Position numbers and translations under genes: made by a program. Under the pieces are notes generated by a model. The model was given only the letters and a program-made list of their open reading frames with translations. It was not told the DNA's origin and ran no database searches. This document shows, one piece after another, positions 59,771 through 64,000 of a DNA stretch of 64,000 nt (its first letter is position 1; each line of letters begins with the position of its first letter). This DNA comes from Liolophura sinensis (lineage: Eukaryota > Mollusca > Polyplacophora > Chitonida > Chitonidae), in contig NC_088298.1 in the NCBI RefSeq assembly GCF_032854445.1, positions 12,327,504 through 12,391,503 of the forward strand, given 5' to 3'.

Positions 59771-59935
59771 GTAAGCTGCCCCGCCTGAGCCATTATACTA
59801 ATACGGGTCAACCAGTCGTTGCACTTCCCATTAATGCTGAACGCCGAGTGAGGAAGTTCAAACTTCCTCTTTTAAGGTCTTAGGCGTGACTCGACCCAGG
59901 ATTGACCCTTAATCTACCGCCCCCGAAGTGGAAAT
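59771..59935 (-). mobile_element. Second SINE family, head-truncated copy
   Basis: Shares GAGCCATTATACT-ATACGG, GGTCAACCAG-CGTTGCAC, GAGGAAGTT-CAACTT and GACCCAGGATTG with the copy at 14181, in the same orientation; the A-box end is lost. Confidence 0.7.
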
Positions 59936-60398
59936 GTACACAACGGAGTCCACTGGTACGATTCTCGACTGTTCCTTAGTTCCTATATGGAAGCCGATAG
60001 ATATGAAAGATGATAGATATGGAAGCCGATAGATATGGAAGCTGATAGAGGACATCTTGCTACCTCGACCTTTCTAATACCTTTGCAAAGCGCGAGGCAG
60101 CAAGGTACATGTAGCGATGTGGGGAGCAGTTATAAATTTAGCGTCAGGTTGAGACATACACGTTGAAATCAATGCACTCCAATTGCCAGGCCCTGGAACT
60201 GTTATATAATAGTCCCCGCTAGGTACTTCTGCTTAGCTGGGTTGTCAAGGAAAGCCATGGAAATTGGGGTGCAAAAGTGGGACTTTTCTGGGCTTTTGTT
60301 GGAGTATATACCGATCGCTTAATTTTCCTCCCATCATTGCCCGTCTTATTAATCTTGACTACGCCATATCTCAGTACTAGTTGGGGGTAGGAATCTGA

Positions 60399-60678
60399 AC
60401 TTTATTTATTTATTTATTTATTTATTTACTTACTTACTTATTTACTCAATTTTGCTTTACATCGCACTCAAGAATGTTTAAGTAATACGACGGCAGTCAG
60501 CGTTATGGTGGAAGGAAACCGGGCAGAGCCGGCGAAAAACCTATCACCACTGGCAAGTTGCTGAAGGTCCTTACCATGTACGACCGCACTGAGTAAGCCG
60601 GTCAGCGCTGGACATGAACTCACGGCGACCGCATTGAAAGGAAGCTCTTGGATCAGCTAGCATGTTAACCTCAGCTGC
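60399..60678 (-). mobile_element. Diverged full-length SINE
   Basis: (TTTA)n(CTTA)n tail, ACATCGCACTCAAGAATG, GACGGCAGTCAGCGTTATGG, AACCGGGCAGAGCCGG, B box complement GGACATGAACTC, then a decayed head. AGGAATCTGA (60389-60398) and AGGAATTTGA (60679-60688) fit a target-site duplication. Confidence 0.88.
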
Positions 60679-61305
60679 AGGAATTTGACACGTTGTTTAT
60701 GTATTTCGCTCTTACACAGTCATATTATTTTATCGTAATGGTGCAATCGTTTTGTGCTATGCAGTATTCTGGTATGTGTATGACCTCAGGCAGTACAGTG
60801 CAATTTAAATCTGACACCTTTGTCAGTTTGAACAATATACATTGGTTTATCTTCGTGTGTATACTCTTCCTTATGTGCTCATGATCATAAAACCTTGTCT
60901 AGGCCGAACCAAAGTAATAACTGGCGTATGGTCAAATCTTACATGTGATTGAGAGCAATGTGACGTGTTTGAGATGTCACCTCCACGCTGTTCTTGTTGT
61001 TGTGTGTCGTTGGAAATCTGTTAGCCCGAAAACAATGAGGTAGAGACCGGACTATAAATACTTAAAATAAAAAACAAAAATAGGCCAAATTATATATATA
61101 TATATATATGTAGCTGTATTGGTAAAGAATCACACTTAAAGTTTAAAAAACATCAGATTTTATTTTTGTGATTTAGGATAACCGAGATATCGCTGTACTT
61201 CACATTTTTTCCATCCATATAACGACGAGGAGTCATTTGGTGTGTGGACATGTTCTGTGCCTTCATATGGCAGTGCGAGTCCATGCCGCCAAAGTGACAC
61301 TTAGA

Positions 61306-61487
61306 AAGTCACATTATACTGATACCGAGACAACCAGTCCTGTTTCTTTGCTCTGACTTCTCAGTGCTGAGCGCCGAGCGAGACAGCAACACGTACCATT
61401 TTTAAAGTCTTTGGTATGATCCCGGGGTCTCCCGAATTCGAGACGGACGCTGTAACCATTAGGCCACCGAAGTGGTCAGGCCAAGGT
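61306..61487 (-). mobile_element. Second SINE family, diverged copy with good A box
   Basis: On the minus strand it starts CCACTTCGGTGGCCTAATGG, a clear A-box head, then ACCCCGGGATCATACCAAAG, TCGCTCGGCGCTCAGCACTG and CTCGGTATCAGTATAATG. Confidence 0.65.
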
Positions 61488-61569
61488 GGTAGGTTACAGT
61501 CAAATAACGACAGGTCCCCAACAATCATGCACAGTGGGAGATTCACTAAGCTCCTGGCTGTCTTCGCAG

Positions 61570-61945
61570 GATGCCTAGGTAGAGAGGCAGAGAGACAGAG
61601 AGGTAGTGGGGTATCGAGACAGTGATATAGCAAGGTAAGGAAGTAACGAGGTAGGTGAGCGAGGTAGCCAGGTAGCGAGGTGAGCAATCCCACTACCTTG
61701 CTTCCTGGCTTCGCCACCTTCCAGGCTCGCTTCGCTCCCTAGCTATCTCCCTTCGCTGCCTCGCTACTTCGCTTCGCTGCCTCGCTACCTCGTCCCGTAT
61801 GAGAAAGGCCGAGGTGGAGAGATGTCCTCATCGGTTTTCATCCACGCATTAGCCTGACACTATAGTGATAAATAACTGTTTCCTACCTTGCTCTCTCTAC
61901 CTCGGCACCTCGCCATCTCGCTCTTTGCAATGGTCGAGGTAATGA
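61570..61945. repeat. Low-complexity GCGAGGTAG run followed by its inverted counterpart
   Basis: 61570-61685 is built from AGGTAG/GCGAGG/GAGACAG words; 61690-61795 from the complement (CCTCGCTAC, TTCGCTGCC), with a smaller inverted pair at 61885-61950. The strand switch lets the region fold into a long imperfect hairpin. No coding value. Confidence 0.7.
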
Positions 61946-64000
61946 GGTAGCGAGCGGTACTGCCATATATATGTGTCAAAACCCAGCCTAGCTGGCCTTC
62001 TCTCATCAGCTGTCCCACTCTCCACAACCGTGACAAGAAGTTGCCAGAGTAATACGGTATAAGCTCAACCATGGAAAGAGGTTTCACATTACATGGTCCA
62101 GAGATTGGATCTTCGAGCAGTGTTTGATCACAGATCACTATATACTTTCCCGAGGATAATTATCAGCCACAGTCTACATTATCGAACATGCCATGAAATC
62201 AGACCGATCATAATCAATCGATAACTTACATAGTTTAAACATATCCCTTGACTTTCTCTTTTGGAAATGTTTTATTAGGTTTTGTTTATTATTTCAATGT
62301 TCATGCTTTGTTTGCAGCTCGTTGACTTCAAATGTAATATCAGATAATTTCACAGATATGCTTCTCGCAGTTAATGTAACTACATAATATGGGAAGCACT
62401 TAAAATGTGTGTTCACGTGGACTCACTCACACATATGTAGTTCAAAACACAATACTTGAATAAACAACTCTCATAAAGCAATGTCACCAATATGTTTTTT
62501 TTATCATTTCATGGATTTTTTCTTTACCTAATACAAATGAAAAAGAATTAAATCTTTGAGTCTGGGGCAAGCACCCAGCTGTGAAATTTCTTTTTGGTTC
62601 AATTCATTCAGCTTAATTTGCAGAAGCCCTGGCGATGAAAGCAGTTAACAAGTGCTTAGAATGCAATACTAACTGCAGTTTTCCAGTGATTTCACCAGCA
62701 AGAGCTTGTGGAGATTTACCTTTGCAATTTATTTTGACCTGATGAATGTTAGCATTGTTTTACCGGTTATTCCTATAGGCTTATCTCATCGACCTGGCTC
62801 TAAGATCGTCGGCCGTGTTCCCAGCTTTGCTGTCACACTGCGTTAACTGAATATGATAACAGTGACGTAATATGGTTTGTGCTATTCACCAATAGCTAAG
62901 TCAGGTGAAATCAGAATTACTGCAGAATAAGAGAAAACGTGTTTGTAGAGTACAGCTTTGATATATTCAGTACAGAGCTGTATTTCTGATAGCTGAGCTG
63001 AGGAAAATGAAACAGGTCTCAAATACAACATTGACCTGACGCTGCATATGCCGTTGTTGTGCGCCAATCGTAAGAATTAAACCACGTCGGCGTGTACATC
63101 GTTCCGTGGTGTGAAAGTACCTGAAGCCGCTGTGCTATACCGTACCGATATTGGGCCGACCCTGACGCACTGTATACATGCTGTATGAGACTATGTTATG
63201 TAATTTCCAGGATGCAGTATGTACACAAAACTTTAATTAAGCAAACGCTTGCTTCTTATTTTTCTTGCATTTGTTTCATTCTTATAGGTAGAAGAAATCG
63301 GAGTTCGCGGGTTAAGCCACCGCAAATTAGTGACGAATTTGTCTACGCTTAAAGGCTTTCACAAAAAAATGATCTGGTGTAGTAAAAAGAATTTAATTAA
63401 ATGACAAGAAACTGACGCTGTGATTGGGAGGGTTTTTTTTTTTTTTTACCACCACGACGTCAACCACAGATGCGAAGCGCCGCGCGCGAATACGATAGCT
63501 GCACATGTTAAAAGAAGACGTGGTAACATCTGTGAGTAGAACTTAAAAAGCGAGATATTATGGTATTACCTCTTGCACAGGCCTATAGGTAAAAATGGCT
63601 CAGAAGACCACGACACCTTAATTAGCTCACAGCCGATTTTTTGGCTAGTTAGATGTTGAAGTTTTCTGTTTTCTGTTTTTTTTTTTTTTCATCTGTAGGC
63701 GTATCTATATGTAGTTACTGTCCTGTTTGAATACTGTTGTAGGCCTACCTGATGGTGTTGGAATTTTCATGATGCGTGTCTCGTATCCATTAAATAATGC
63801 GAGTGAAATACTAAAATCTTACGTCTGAAACATTTTGAATAATTGCAAATTTAAGAGAAATGTCTTTTATGTTTTTCTGTCTCACCTATTGTAGCACATG
63901 TACGTAGAGCCACCAAAGGGAGATCATCGAGTACGTGTTGTCAGGCAGCAAATGGCGTCGCGTTGCGACATGTTGAGAGCAAGTTTGCAAATATCTATGA
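61946..64000. other. No gene recognised
   Basis: Homopolymer T runs at about 63434-63447 and 63679-63690 and a short GC-rich patch (GCGCCGCGCGCGAA) at about 63478. No coding frame above 92 codons. Confidence 0.5.

Overview
This is an animal nuclear genomic window, not a prokaryotic one. It is AT-rich and intron-bearing, with very few long open frames and dense with repeats. About nineteen copies or pieces of one tRNA-headed SINE are scattered through it. The 3' end of that SINE (TTGAGTACGGCGTAAAACACC plus an AATCAAATAAATAAA tail), a UDP-glucuronosyltransferase with a single coding exon, and the abundance of minisatellites together suggest a lophotrochozoan invertebrate, probably a mollusc or brachiopod. 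I cannot name the species from sequence alone.

Layout. 1-4.7 kb: no gene; a decayed G-rich array with a unit of about 50 bp (1.96-2.88 kb) follows a poly-G run. 4.7-9.2 kb: SINE copies, a TTAA-flanked inverted-repeat element (6.27-6.86 kb) and a 31-bp minisatellite split by a SINE. 9.6-11.4 kb: a 47-bp satellite of about 38 copies containing a 329-bp higher-order duplication. 11.4-17 kb: inverted-repeat and decayed repeat structures, a LINE 3' fragment and a 317-bp tandem duplication. 18.8-19.4 kb: a long minus-strand frame with one stop, possibly a broken gene. 20-26 kb: short tandem arrays, including one whose unit carries a tRNA A-box-like motif. 29.06-30.63 kb: the one clear intact protein gene, a UGT on the minus strand, with a decayed duplicate of its last codons just downstream. 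31-46 kb: SINEs and short inverted-repeat elements in otherwise featureless DNA. 47.4-53.4 kb: a gene reconstructed here from splice sites, coding for a 197-residue secreted protein (signal peptide, six-cysteine exon, Gly/Arg/Lys-rich tail). All its coding introns are phase 1, and its first coding intron holds about 2.4 kb of a 35-bp satellite. 54-64 kb: SINEs, a large (AT)n tract, a 25-bp-stem hairpin and another inverted-repeat element.

The two supported genes are unrelated in function as far as can be seen, so there is no operon or pathway logic. UGTs conjugate small lipophilic molecules in the ER lumen. The second protein is predicted to be secreted, with unknown function. I see no defence system, virus or other multi-gene system. 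The points most worth a second look are the UGT that lacks both usual catalytic residues, the reconstructed secreted protein, the 47-bp array with its likely retroelement-tail origin, and the hairpin at 57.6 kb.
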